A DNA stretch of 64,000 nucleotides from contig JAKGHH010000002.1 of assembly GCA_022828595.1 (NCBI GenBank), forward strand, positions 78,650,383-78,714,382. The letters run 5' to 3'. This stretch comes from Nelumbo lutea. Its lineage: Eukaryota; Streptophyta; Magnoliopsida; Proteales; Nelumbonaceae. Shown one piece after another: positions 34,546 through 44,923 of this stretch (position 1 is the first letter of the stretch; the number at the start of each line of letters is the position of its first letter). The notes under the pieces were generated by a model, which was not told the DNA's origin, made no database searches, and saw only the letters and a program-made list of their open reading frames with translations. Position numbers and translations under genes: made by a program.

Positions 34546-35796
34546 AATAATGATTCTGCAATAAATATGTAAAAGAAAATCAATTAAAACCATATTTCAT
34601 ATTAGGTGTGCATGTCATATATTAAATTTATGTATACAAGATGGATTAGAATTTATTTCACCCCTAATTAATAAAGTCAGAAATTTTATAGTATGTATTA
34701 GAACTTTAGGGGTTAAAAAACAAGAATTTAAAATTTTATGTCACCAATATGGAAAAAAAAAAGTATAAAAGATTTGTATTATATGTACAACATAGGTGGA
34801 ATTCAATACATTCTATGTTAGAAAGTTGTTTATCATATAAAGATATTTTAACAAGTTTATATAATGAAAAAATGACAAATGATTATATAATTGATGAAGA
34901 TTTGGAAATTGCAATTTGTATAAAAGATCTTTTACAAACGTTTTTATGCAACTAATTTTTTTTCAAGAGTTTATTATCCTACTTCTTGTGTATTAGTTAA
35001 TCAATTGTTTATAATTAGTGATACTTTTTCAAAATATAGAGATATTCCATAATTTCAAGAAATTCTTGAAATAATTAAAACAAAAGTTATAAAAATATTG
35101 GGAAAATATTTCTCTTTTATATTGTTTAGCTGCAATTTTGACCCTAGAATTAAAAAAAAATAAGTTTAGGTGTTTTACTCGATCTTTATCATAATAATAT
35201 GATAACTCAAATTGGAATAAAAAAGATTATGTTAATAGTTTATTATTTCAAATGTATGAAATATATAAGTCTCAAAGTTCATTAGGAAATAGGAGAAGTT
35301 CCAACAACCAAACTACGTAAAAGTGGCAGTGGAAATAAAATTTGGTCAATCATAAGTAGAGGAAGGCAACAATCAATTGACACCACTTCATCAAGATCAT
35401 CATTTAGTGAACTTAAATTTTATTTGCAACAATCAAGCATGTCCTACTACCTCAGCTTAGAGGAAACAGACGAAGTTGATATTTTAGTTTGGTAGAGAGG
35501 AAATGGGAAAAAAATCCATTTTTTCTGCCATGCCACTTGATATACTAACCCCTCCAGTGTCAATAGTTGCGTCGAAGTCTTATTTTTCTACAAGTAATTC
35601 AGTTCTGAACAAGAAGATGAACAAATTGAATGATCAATCATTGGAAATGTGTATTTGCTTAAAGGATTGCTTAGATGCAAAAAACAGGGTACAAGGCAAA
35701 GGAGACATGACACCTCAATGGATAATTCATCAGATGCAAAAGATAACGGTGGAGCTTGAAAAAGTGTTTAATCCAATATCTTTTGTATTGTTGTAA
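34116..35796 (+). pseudogene. hAT transposase copy 3, 3' part
   Basis: Transposase sequence resumes after the Mutator-like element: CACHILNLCIQDGL-type blocks (34605-34645), HRWNSIHSMLESCLSYKDIL (34790-34850) with the Trp codon intact, and a C-terminal open frame at 35503-35796 with LDILTPPVSIVASKSYFSTS and LEMCICLKDCLDAKNRVQG. The latter is the hAT dimerisation domain and tail. Frames are broken repeatedly. Confidence 0.8.
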
Positions 35797-36274
35797 TTTT
35801 TATTTTTCAATTTTCTTGGATAATTATTTGTAATATTTTCCAATAATCCAATTCCATTGTAATTTTTATTTTCAATTTTAACATTTTATTAGTCCTTTTA
35901 TTATTTTTTCAATGTATTTTCTTACCTTTTTTGTACACAATAAATTTCAAATGAAATAAAATTCTCACAGAATTTTCAACTTATTGTCCATTAATGCTAA
36001 TTTTCTATTGTTATATGTTATTTTTTCATTTTTTTCTAGTTTTTTTTTTTTTGAGCTTAGGAAAAGAAAAAAAAAAACTGAAAAGGCTTATCTAGGCCTG
36101 CCACAAGACAATTCCTTAGATCCACATCATGACTGGGAACCAGGCCACGGGCCATGTCAGGCCTAACCTAGGAGGGGGATTGTGCAACCCAGGCATGGCA
36201 GGAGTCCCAGATTACACCACAGCCACCTTAAATCCGTGTTGTCTCAACATATCACAGCCCACATTACAACTTTA

Positions 36275-37720
36275 TTATCATCTCAATTTAATTTAGCACT
36301 AGTGGATCGATGCACGGGCTTTGTTAAGCAAAAGTGAAATAATAGAAACACATAAGTATAAACAATTTTTTTATTCTTTAACTTTTTAAATAATTAATAA
36401 ATATTTATTTTTATATACTAAATTTATAGTCTAATCTCTAATAAATAAAAACATTTTAATCTCTAAATATTATTTAAAATTCATAACGAAAATACATAAT
36501 TAATGAAAATACAATAAATACTAAAAATATATGAAATTAATCAATAAATATTGTAATCTCCGATAATAGTTTACTAATCAACAAATTATAATGAAAATAC
36601 ATAAATACTGAAAACAAATATATAACAAAAATACAATAAATCCAAGAAGAACAATAAATTAATTTCAAAAAGTTAAGAAACAATAGGTCAATCTCCAATA
36701 ATTATTGCAAATTTAAAATTAAATAACAAAACAAAAATAACTACTACACAATTTTATTATTTAATATATTTTTGTTATTTAAATAATATTTAAAACATAA
36801 TTGTTATCAAAATTTTCAATTTAGAATATTTCTATTTATTTTTTAAAATAATCATGTTATTTAAATTTTTAAAATCTTAATTATTTATTAAAATACATAA
36901 ACTTATACTAATAATACATGATTTGATTATTAATTTTGTAAACTAAATTATTATTAATTTGAAATTTTGAAATATTTTATAATTATTGTTAGATTTTTTT
37001 AAATAAATATACTACATAACTTCATTATTTTAAATATTTAAATTTACTTATGCAAAATATTATAATAATATTTAAAATATTTAAAAACTTTCGTATTTAA
37101 ATTTTATTCAGTTTAATGTTATTACAGAATATTAAATATTTTGTTATATAATTATTTTTGTTATTTTACAATTTTATTATTTAAATAATTTTGTTGTATA
37201 AATTTGTAAGATATTATTCAGTTATTAAATTGAATAATCTATAAAGTCATAATTTATATTCTTGTTACATAATTTCATTATGAATTTCATAAAAATATAA
37301 AATTATTAATAATCTGAATACTATTAAACCTATTATAATCATTTCTGTGTCTTTGATAAATATTTTAAAGTTATTACATAATTCCATTATAATATTTAAA
37401 TAATTCTGAATTTTTTTTAATTCAAATTTTCTTTAGATAGACATAGATGAGAAAGTGGGGACAGGATAAATAAGAATCTATTATATATTATCTATATATT
37501 AAAGGAATGTGGTCAGACTTTAGTCTCCCTGTTAAACATGTGGCATTCTATTTTTGCAGGAAAAAGAATTACATTTGCAAAGCTGGACTTAAGTATATCA
37601 GTTACATACAATTTCTTATGCTTGGGTAAGTTCCTTAATGGAGGAAGCCAATTCAGGACTGGTCTTCGGAGATGATCTTGATGGCTGAGTGGGAGTGGTT
37701 TTGTTTTCCCTCTGCCCAAA
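36275..37720. other. AT-rich stretch, no gene; possible Helitron-like element (36305-37508)
   Basis: The minus strand ends in CATCGATCCACTAGT (about 36300-36315), a CTAG followed by T after a small hairpin-prone GTG...CAC segment. The other side (about 37470-37508) has TCTATTATATATTATC. The subterminal TTTCACTTTT-TTAACAAA is shared with 55880-55950. These recall Helitron ends, but there is no Rep/helicase and the hairpin is weak. Confidence 0.35.
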
Positions 37721-38175
37721 TGTTGGGAAAATGGGGTCACTGAAATTTGGAAGAGAAGCTCTGAGGTGCGTCTGAAGACACTGTCTTTACAACGTTATTT
37801 CCCCCCCACTCAATTTTCATTGAGTTCGTTGTTGGGTTACAGGCATATTCATTCCCATGACACAACAAAGCATTGGGCGAGAATCTGCATCCATAAAAGT
37901 TGAAGAGTTTCCGAAGAAACCTTCTGTGAGACTGTAGCAAACCGGAGAGAGAGAGAGAGAGAGAAATTGAATTTTGAAATTGTTGTGTGTGTGAAAAACC
38001 TGATTCATACTCCTTAAATAGTTTTTGAAGAGTTATGAAGATAAAAAATAGGTGTTGGTTCAAAGAATGCTCCTTGAACAATCACAATTTCAAACATTGT
38101 GACTGTTTAAAAGGTAGTTAACAGTTAATAACTGTTAACTTTGAATTGTGCCTCTTGATCACACCCGATCGAGAG
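37721..38175 (-). repeat. truncated 3' LTR of the minus-strand Copia
   Basis: Direct repeat of 40805-41200: both start TGTTGGGAAAATGGGGT and share GAAGACACTGTCTTTA, CTCAATTTTCATTGAGTT and CCTGATTCATACTCCTTAAA. Past about 38175 the homology ends and pol coding begins, so this LTR has lost its distal half. Confidence 0.8.
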
Positions 38176-38520
38176 GTCATGGCCTCACTGTAAGTCTTTA
38201 GATCATTTTCAATGTTAAGTACAATGGATATCTTATTTAAAATATTTTCTCTATCAGCCTCTACCAAAAAAATAATTGGCTGAGTAGAGATAAAGTCTAA
38301 ACCTAAGTGTTTCTCTGTTCTTTGTCTTTAACTTTGAATTGTGTCTCTTGATCACACCCGATCGAGAGGTCATGGCCTCACTATAGGTCTTTGGATCATT
38401 TTCAATATTAAGTACAATGGGTATCTTATTTAGAATATTTTCTCTATCAGCCTCTACCAAGAAAACAATTGGCTGAGTAGAGATAAAGTCTAAACCTAAA
38501 TGTTTATCTGTTCTTTGTCT
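38136..38520. repeat. tandem duplication (about 190 bp) at the pol/LTR junction
   Basis: The segment with TTGATCACACCCGATCGAG and GGTCATGGCCTCACT occurs at about 38157 and 38349, followed in both by TTTCAATRTTAAGTACAATG and a Copia pol stretch. The unit contains the LTR/pol deletion junction itself, so the duplication came after the deletion. Confidence 0.85.
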
Positions 38521-39996
38521 TTAACTTTTTCTGTGTTCTACTGTAGGTATTACAGTTGTGTCATTTCTTCTTTCAATCTCATTATTACCGATGGGTATTC
38601 AGATCTAAGTTTCTCTTTTAGGTTCTCTATCATTTTTTGTAGATTCAAAGCATAGTTTATTTTCAAAGAATCCAACATCTCTACTTTCAATTATTATTTT
38701 GGATTCTAAGTCTAGAAGCCTATAGGCCTTACTATGTTCTACATATCCAACAAATATACTTCTCTTTACTCAGTCCTAACTTGGTTCTTTTAGGATCTGA
38801 AACTCTGCAATATGCTAAGCACCCCTACACTTTTAGGTATATTAAGTTAGGCTTTCTTCTTATCCATAATTCATATGAACATTTACTATTAACTCTAAAA
38901 AAATTTTGTTATGTAAATGGCAAGCTATTAGGAGTACTTCCCCCACAAGTTTAAGGGTGCATTAGCTCTCATCAACATATAATTTATCATTTCTGTAAGT
39001 TCTATTTTCCCTTTGGGCCAAGCCATTCTGTTGAGGGGTATAGAGAGCAGAACTCTGATGTATTATTCTAAATTTTTCAAAGAAATAATTAAACTCATTT
39101 TCAAAGTATTCGGCACCCCTATCACTTCTAAGAATTTTAATTTTCTTTTCTAATTGATTTTCAACTTCAGTCTTGTATAGTTTAAACATGTCAAAGGCTT
39201 CATCCTTAATTCTCATAAGGTAAACATAAGTATATCTAGAAAAGTCATCTGTAAAAATTATGAATTATCTCTTACCTCCTCTGGTTAATACACCATTGAA
39301 TTCACAAATATCAGAATTAATTAGTTTTAGAAGTTGAGAATTTCTCTCAATACTAGGAAAATGTTTCTTGGCCATTTTAGATTTTATACGTATCTCACAG
39401 TTTTCATTTGATTCATTACTATAAGCAATTATACCAAGTTTACTCATATTCTTAATGGATTTAAAATTCAAGCGGGTTAATTTATCATGCCATAAAAAAA
39501 AAGAATCAACAATATAAGCAAAACATTTTCCTTCATTAATACTTAATTTGAACATAACATTACAACCATATCCCTTTCCAACAAACATCCCATTCTTGAA
39601 TATGATTAGTTTGTGGGATTCAAAAACAACTTTGAATCCTCTCTTACAGACAAGATTTACCGAGACCAAGTTATTTTTAATGTCAGAAACATGAAGAACA
39701 TTCAGGAATGTCAATGTCTTTCCGGAGGTAAAATTCAATTCTACGTTGTCCCTTCCAACAAATTTGTCATATGTTTGGTTTCCCATCTGTACCTCCTAAC
39801 CATTAGTCAGTTCTTCATATGTCTTAAACAATGACTTGTCCTTGCAAACATGGATTGTGGAACTTGAATCAAACCACCATCCAGAAGACAATTCTACCAT
39901 GTTGACTTCAAAAATCAAGGCCACTAGATTGTCTTCCACCATGTTTGCAGACTTGGTTCCACCTTTCCAGTGTCGACAGACTCGAGCATAGTGCAC
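38176..39996 (-). pseudogene. Copia protease/integrase remnant
   Basis: Reading leftward: WWFDSSSTIHVCKDKS (protease; the D-S-G is now D-S-S), then an open frame at 39786-39265 with gag-pre-integrase features (LHVSDIKNNLVSVNLV, FFLWHDKLTRLNF). Next come FTDDFSRYTYVYLMRIK and, at 39216-38962, integrase with KILRSDRGAEYFENEF and LYTPQQNGLAQREN. Further left IFVGYVEHSKAYRLL and PKTYSEAMTSR mark the integrase-RT connector. RT and RNase H are deleted; sequence jumps from this connector into LTR sequence. Confidence 0.82.
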
Positions 39997-40804
39997 ATTC
40001 TTTCAACAAACATACTAGGATCATTTCTTATTGTTGCTCTTCTTGAATTCTCATCCTTCTTCTTTACTTGTAATGCAAGGTTAGTCTTCTTCAATCCATT
40101 TTCCACAAAATTGGCCTTAGATTTCAGCATACCGGCCAGGGTCTTATCCCTATTGTCTCTAATCTGATACTCTTCTTCAATATGAAGGTGTTGCTGAATT
40201 TGTTCCAAGGTAAGTTATTCAGCCTTGTGCAGAAACTTCTTCCTGTAATCCTTCCAAGATGATGGCAGTTTGGCAATGATTGCTCCCACTTGGAAAGATT
40301 CGGGAAGGATAATATCTAGGAATCAAATTTTGTTGACTATCACTTGTAGTTCATGAACTTTCTCCAGTATGGGCTTATGGTCGTTCATGGTGAAGTCAAA
40401 GTATTCTACAATAAGTTACTTATTCATACCTGCTTTTTCAACCTTGTATTTGAATTCCAAAGCCTTCCAGATTTTTTTGGGAGATGAAATTCCTTGTAGA
40501 AGTAGTAGAGTCGGTCTAATAAGGCGTTCAATATATGTCATCGACACAGAAGTGAATCATCTTCTCAGTTTTCTCTTTCCTTCTTCAGCTTCTCTAAGTC
40601 TTTGTTAGTGGGTTCAAGAAGTGATTGCAGATTCAGATCCAGAAGATAATACAGTTTTAGATTGGTCAGAAAGAATATCATCTTGTCTTGCCACCGGCTC
40701 AAGTTTGCTCCATCGAACTGGTCCAATCAAACAAGATCTTGGTTCATCATCTTGATCGAAGTCATGCTTGCTTCCGCCTCCATTGCAGAATAACGTTCTA
40801 AAAT
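39924..40804 (-). pseudogene. Copia gag, minus strand
   Basis: The start is near 40786 (MEAEASMTSIKMMNQDLV, then a stop). Then LDQFDGANLSRWQDKMIFFL, EIWKALEFKYKVEKAG-type sequence, FDFTMNDHKPILEKVHELQ, FQVGAIIAKLPSSWKDYRKK and LEQIQQHLHIEEEYQIRDN. This is the UBN2 capsid region common to plant Copia. Stops at three or more places inactivate it. Confidence 0.82.
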
Positions 40805-41590
40805 TGTTGGGAAAATGGGGTAATTGAAACTTAGAAGAGAAGCTCTTTAGCGCGTCTGAAGACACTGTCTTTAGAACGTTATTTGTCCCCACTCAATTTT
40901 CATTGAGTTTTTTGTTGGGTTATAGACAAATCCACTCCTAGGATATAGTGGAGCCTTGGGCGAGAATCTGCAACCAGCAAAGTTGAAGAATCTCTGAAAA
41001 AACCTTCTGTGAGACTATAGCAAATTGGACTAAGAGAGAGAGAGAGTGTGAGTGAATTTCAAAATTGTTGTGTGTGTGAAAAGCCTGATTCATACTCCTT
41101 AAATAGTTTCTGAAGAGTTATGAAAAAAAGGTAGGTGTTGGTTCAGAGAAGTCTCACAGTTAATGACTGTTAACTTTGACTTGTGCCTCTTGATGACACC
41201 CAATGAAATCGTGACCATTGATCACATTAACGGTGATCAACGGCCAGCATCGCACCAAAACCAAAGCCACCCTTTGTGAGTCACGCGGGTGCGTGCGAAG
41301 TGCGAGCAAAGTGTGCCTCTAAAGCATCTCATTGCACCGCACACACACGTGCGTGCATGGTGCAGGGTATCAAGTCTCCATACTCTCCTCTTCTATTTCT
41401 AAGGAATGTAAATCAGCTCCTATTAAAAAACCCAAAACAAAACTTGTAAATATCCAATGTTAGACAAGTTCAAAACATGTTTTAGTAAGAGAAAAGTCGT
41501 TTTCCAAAACAAGTGTTCAGGTCCAATTTCTCATGTAATTGACCAATCAAACCCATTGGATTTAATCTCTAATGAGATTAAAATCCAACA
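40805..41590 (-). repeat. 5' LTR of the minus-strand Copia
   Basis: On the minus strand it runs from TGTTGGATTTTAATCTC (41590) to CCCATTTTCCCAACA (40805), with matching TGTTGG/CCAACA ends. Its length is 786 bp. A GAGAGA microsatellite (41036-41046) lies inside. No recognisable initiator-Met site follows; the sequence after the LTR is ATTTTAGAACG. Confidence 0.82.
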
Positions 41591-43394
41591 ATTGGGAGCA
41601 TGGTGTGTTTCTGTAAACTATCTTTAGTCTACTCTTGTTGTTGTTTGGACGTGAAATTAACTTGTAGAAACTGAGAAACTTCAATAATCTGATCTACAGA
41701 GAAGTAGTTTAAAGTTCAAACTAACTGTGAATTATGTGTTTAATTAACCTTAAGAAAAAGCAAAGCAGGCTGACGTCGGGAGGAGAGAGCTAGTTCTAAT
41801 AGCATGACTGGTTCTTACAGGGGCATGTCAGGGAGACCAAAAGAAGAGGATGGAGAGAAAGAGAGAGAGTTCGGTGATGTTGATCTCTTTGGTGCTTGGC
41901 CCATCAACAACTACCATGTTCAACATGATATGAAGTTGCACATCTACCTCTCTCATATTCAATATGAAATCCCCAAATTTTCATATTTTCTCATGAATAT
42001 ATTTGTAGATTCAAATTTTACCACCATAGCAAGAAAGTTTAGCATAACAAAATCATTAAAAATGATTGGTCAAGTAAACAATAATCAAAATAAAAATTAT
42101 CAATAAAATAATATCATTATTAAATTTAATATGACTATTTAAATTATAAGAAAATGACTGAATAATTAATGAAATAGTTAAATAATAAAACATTAATAAA
42201 TATTATATAAATGATTAAACAATTAGAAAATAATTAATTAAATGAAAATATTAAATGATTAATGAATGGATAAACCCAATATATAAGACTACTTTAAAGC
42301 GTCATTGTAAATACTTTATATGGTGTTGGTCTTTTAAAAATAGGATGTTGATTACAAATTAAACCTGATTTAATTGTTTTTAATTAAACAAGAAACTTAA
42401 ATCGAACTTATCATATAAGCATAATTTGTGAATCTCAAATGAAATAATAAATGGTGTAGACCCATTATTCTAAAATATGGTAAGTATCTTAAATCAAATA
42501 AAAACCTAAGCTAAATTTCTAATATAGATAATTTTTTAAAAAACTTAAACAGTTCAGACCAATGGCCCCGTACTTTGAATGGGGTCATTCCTAGTTAGAG
42601 ATAATTTAGGAGAGAATAATGGGTGAGTTTTTAAAAAGAGAATAGAGGGGAATTGGAGTGGGACTCTAGTAAAGAGGATAATGGTGCCATGTGGCTAAAC
42701 ATAAGAAAAGCAACTCTCTTTTTTCTTTATTTATAGGTTGTTTATAAAAATGACATGAAATAAAATAAAATATAAAATATTGAATTTATTAATTATAAAC
42801 TTTATATAATCATATATCATATCTATATACATATAGAATTATATTACATAAGTACAAAAACTTGCATAAAATATTGTTCATGTCTATGATACTATATATT
42901 CATGAAACTAAACAAAAATAAATATGATAAACAAAGATTATTTTATTATGATGGAAAGGACTAAATACCAAAAAACAACAAAAAAGGGATTTAATGTCTA
43001 ACATGTAAACCATTGACTGTGTCAAAAATATTAATTGTTGAACCTAATGGATCACCCGAATCCCGGTCATGCCTGAGTTCATTTTTTAAGTTTTTGAGAC
43101 AAATACATTGCTCATCTCTAGCATCAATTGACAAAAAGACATGGTTAATTGTTCTTCATGTTATGCCTAACCGTATACCAAAAAAAAAGGTCAAATTAGT
43201 TTCCAATTTTAAAAAGGTCACAACCAATTAAGAGTCTCATTTTGAAATAAGTCCATAAACATTATAAAAAGGACTATCAATTTCAAGAGAAATAAGTCCA
43301 TAAACGCTTTGATCTGACAGTTTAGGAAGAAAAATACTAGATTATTCAATACACTAGTTAAATTCTATGGAACTATTTTATCCCTTCTCCTTTA
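41591..43394. other. no gene seen
   Basis: Mostly AT-rich sequence. A 100-codon chance frame at 41804 and a short one at 43013 have no domain or promoter support. Confidence 0.5.
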
Positions 43395-43525
43395 AGTTTT
43401 GTTTGGTTTGAAGGAAAAGATAGGGAAATGAAGGAAAAGATAGGGAAACCTATACAAAGTTTATATAAGTTTCCCTGCCTTTCTCTTTCTTTCCCTGCGT
43501 TTTCCTTCAAACCAAACACAGGGTT
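43395..43525. mobile_element. fold-back MITE
   Basis: TTTGGTTTGAAGGAAAA (43402-43418) and TTTTCCTTCAAACCAAA (43500-43516) are a perfect 17-bp inverted pair. Inner GATAGGGAAA / TTTCCCT sequences extend the hairpin. TTAA-type bases lie at both outer flanks, which would fit a TTA/TAA duplication of PIF/Harbinger-like MITEs, but that is not proven. Confidence 0.7.
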
Positions 43526-43539
43526 AATGATCTATGGAG

Positions 43540-44163
43540 GAACTAGACAACAGTAGCAAGCTGCTCATCCATAAAGGTCAGGGTTTCTACAAACTGGCCC
43601 CCTCCTCCACAAGGTTTTCTAAAACTGAATTTTGATGGGAACAGCTAAAGTTAACTCAAGGCCCTCTGAATTGGGAGGAGTTTTGAGAAATGGGGCTGGA
43701 GAGGTCATCCTTCTCTACTCTGGCCTATTGGGAGTTGGGAATATAGTTAGAGCAGAACTATTAACTGCCATACAAGGACTCTTTGCAAAAGAATTGTGTG
43801 TGGAGCAATTGCTGATTGAATGGGTCTCTAAGATAGTAGTGGGGTGGCTAAATAATTCAGAGGAGGTTGCATGGATTTACAAGAACGAGTGACTGACAAG
43901 AAATATATCTGTTACAGTACAGTGGGTGGGAAGACCTAGGAACACCCTCGCTGATATCGTGGCAAATCAAGGGACAAATAGGGAAATACTGTTATAGGCT
44001 CAACTATAATATTGTTGTAGCACTATTGTACTCGTTGTTATAGTTTTTATAAATCTTTTATTTGGGTTTCATGTGTTGGAGAGGCAGCATCTCGCACCTC
44101 CCCAAGGGTCTGTATTTCCCTCTTGATCTTATTGAAATGTGATTTTATTTATCAAAAAACAAA
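43540..44163 (+). pseudogene. LINE 3' tail with RNase H domain
   Basis: After LKLNFDG (about 43620-43640) the open frame has ELGGVLRNGAGEVILLYSG, RAELLTAIQGL, LIEWVSKIVVGWLNNS (the family's E-G-D-S has become E-W-V-S) and ARPRNTLADIVAN-type sequence to about 43975. A 3' UTR follows, ending TTATTTATCAAAAAAC, the usual tail of plant LINEs. The 5' part is missing. Confidence 0.75.
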
Positions 44164-44770
44164 TCTCTCTCTCTCTCTCGACATATTTCTGTCTGCATTT
44201 CTATATATAATAGAAAGATGAAAGAAGTGAAGAGGGAGGTGAGGGTCCTCCCACTATAAAACTCACACGTACCTCCTCTTCTCCTTTCTCACACATACGC
44301 ATATTTATATTTATAAAAAATCATTAAAAACTTCATGGGTCGTATTGTCTCAAAAAATCCACATTTATTCTCCAATAAATTTCTTCCTCTCTTGCCTTAA
44401 TAGTCAATGTTTGTAATATCTTCCTTCCCCGTTAAAGCCTTATTTTCCTCTTAAATATATCTTAGTCCTTTTGGTTCTCTCTAATAAAGAAGGGTGTAAA
44501 TTAGATGGGTTGGTTTAAGTTAAGGGTCAATCTAAATATGAACCTTATTTCGGACCCAAATTTGCCCACTAGTACATAGAGTGAACCAATCTAAAGAAAC
44601 CATTGCTCCTGTATAAGTTATTGGTTTATGTGTTTCCCATAATACATACTCTATATAAAAAGAAAAGTTTGAAGCTCAATAACTAAAAATGAAAAGAAAA
44701 ACATTTTCTATTATCCTACACATAAAAAAGTAGAAATACGTCCCATGCATCACACAGGTCACTACTAGTA

Positions 44771-44780
44771 TATATAAACC
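44771..44780 (+). promoter_or_regulatory. TATA box of a possible small gene
   Basis: TATATAAACC lies about 20 bp before the start codon at 44798. An RY-type CATGCATC is at about 44745. The short TATA-to-ATG distance would leave almost no 5' UTR, which is a point against the ORF being the true product. Confidence 0.35.
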
Positions 44781-44797
44781 AAGGTTGTCCGCAACAC

Positions 44798-44923
44798 ATG
44801 GCCTCTCCTTTCATCAAACCTTCATGCATTCTCCTTAATTCTCTCCTTTCTATGTTCCTCTCTAGTCGAGTCTCGAGTCCAATCAACAAGCCTCGCCTCT
44901 CCATGCTCTTATCAATTACCTAA
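44798..44923 (+). CDS. possible small secreted-peptide ORF (41 aa)
   Basis: ATG in a strong context (AACACATGGCC) opens a 41-residue frame. It begins MASPFIKPSCILLNSLLSMF (a short polar start, then a hydrophobic stretch with a Ser/Arg boundary) and ends in RLSMLLSIT. One Cys only; no known peptide motif. A TATA box and an RY element precede it. No homologue is recognised; it could be exon 1 of a spliced gene or a chance ORF. Confidence 0.25.
   Translation: MASPFIKPSCILLNSLLSMFLSSRVSSPINKPRLSMLLSIT

Larger units (their letters stand above)
24402..36274 (+). mobile_element. hAT element, copy 3, expanded to 11.9 kb by nested insertions
   Basis: Left end TAGAGTTGTAATGTGGGTC and right end CCCACATTACAACTTTA are inverted. 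Identical TTATCATC flanks lie at 24394-24401 and 36275-36282. Removing the nested elements (25688-26080 and 26437-34115) and one 244-bp duplication leaves about 3.5 kb, close to copies 1 and 2. It is thus the outermost and oldest layer of the nest. Confidence 0.92.

Noticed and set aside
37721..41590. Reading the direct repeats as a tandem gene duplication
   Set aside because: The repeats have TGTTGG/CCAACA ends and bracket Copia gag and integrase, so they are LTRs.
41804..42106. 100-codon plus-strand ORF with an acidic start
   Set aside because: No domain, no promoter features, and low-complexity AT-rich 3' half; likely chance.
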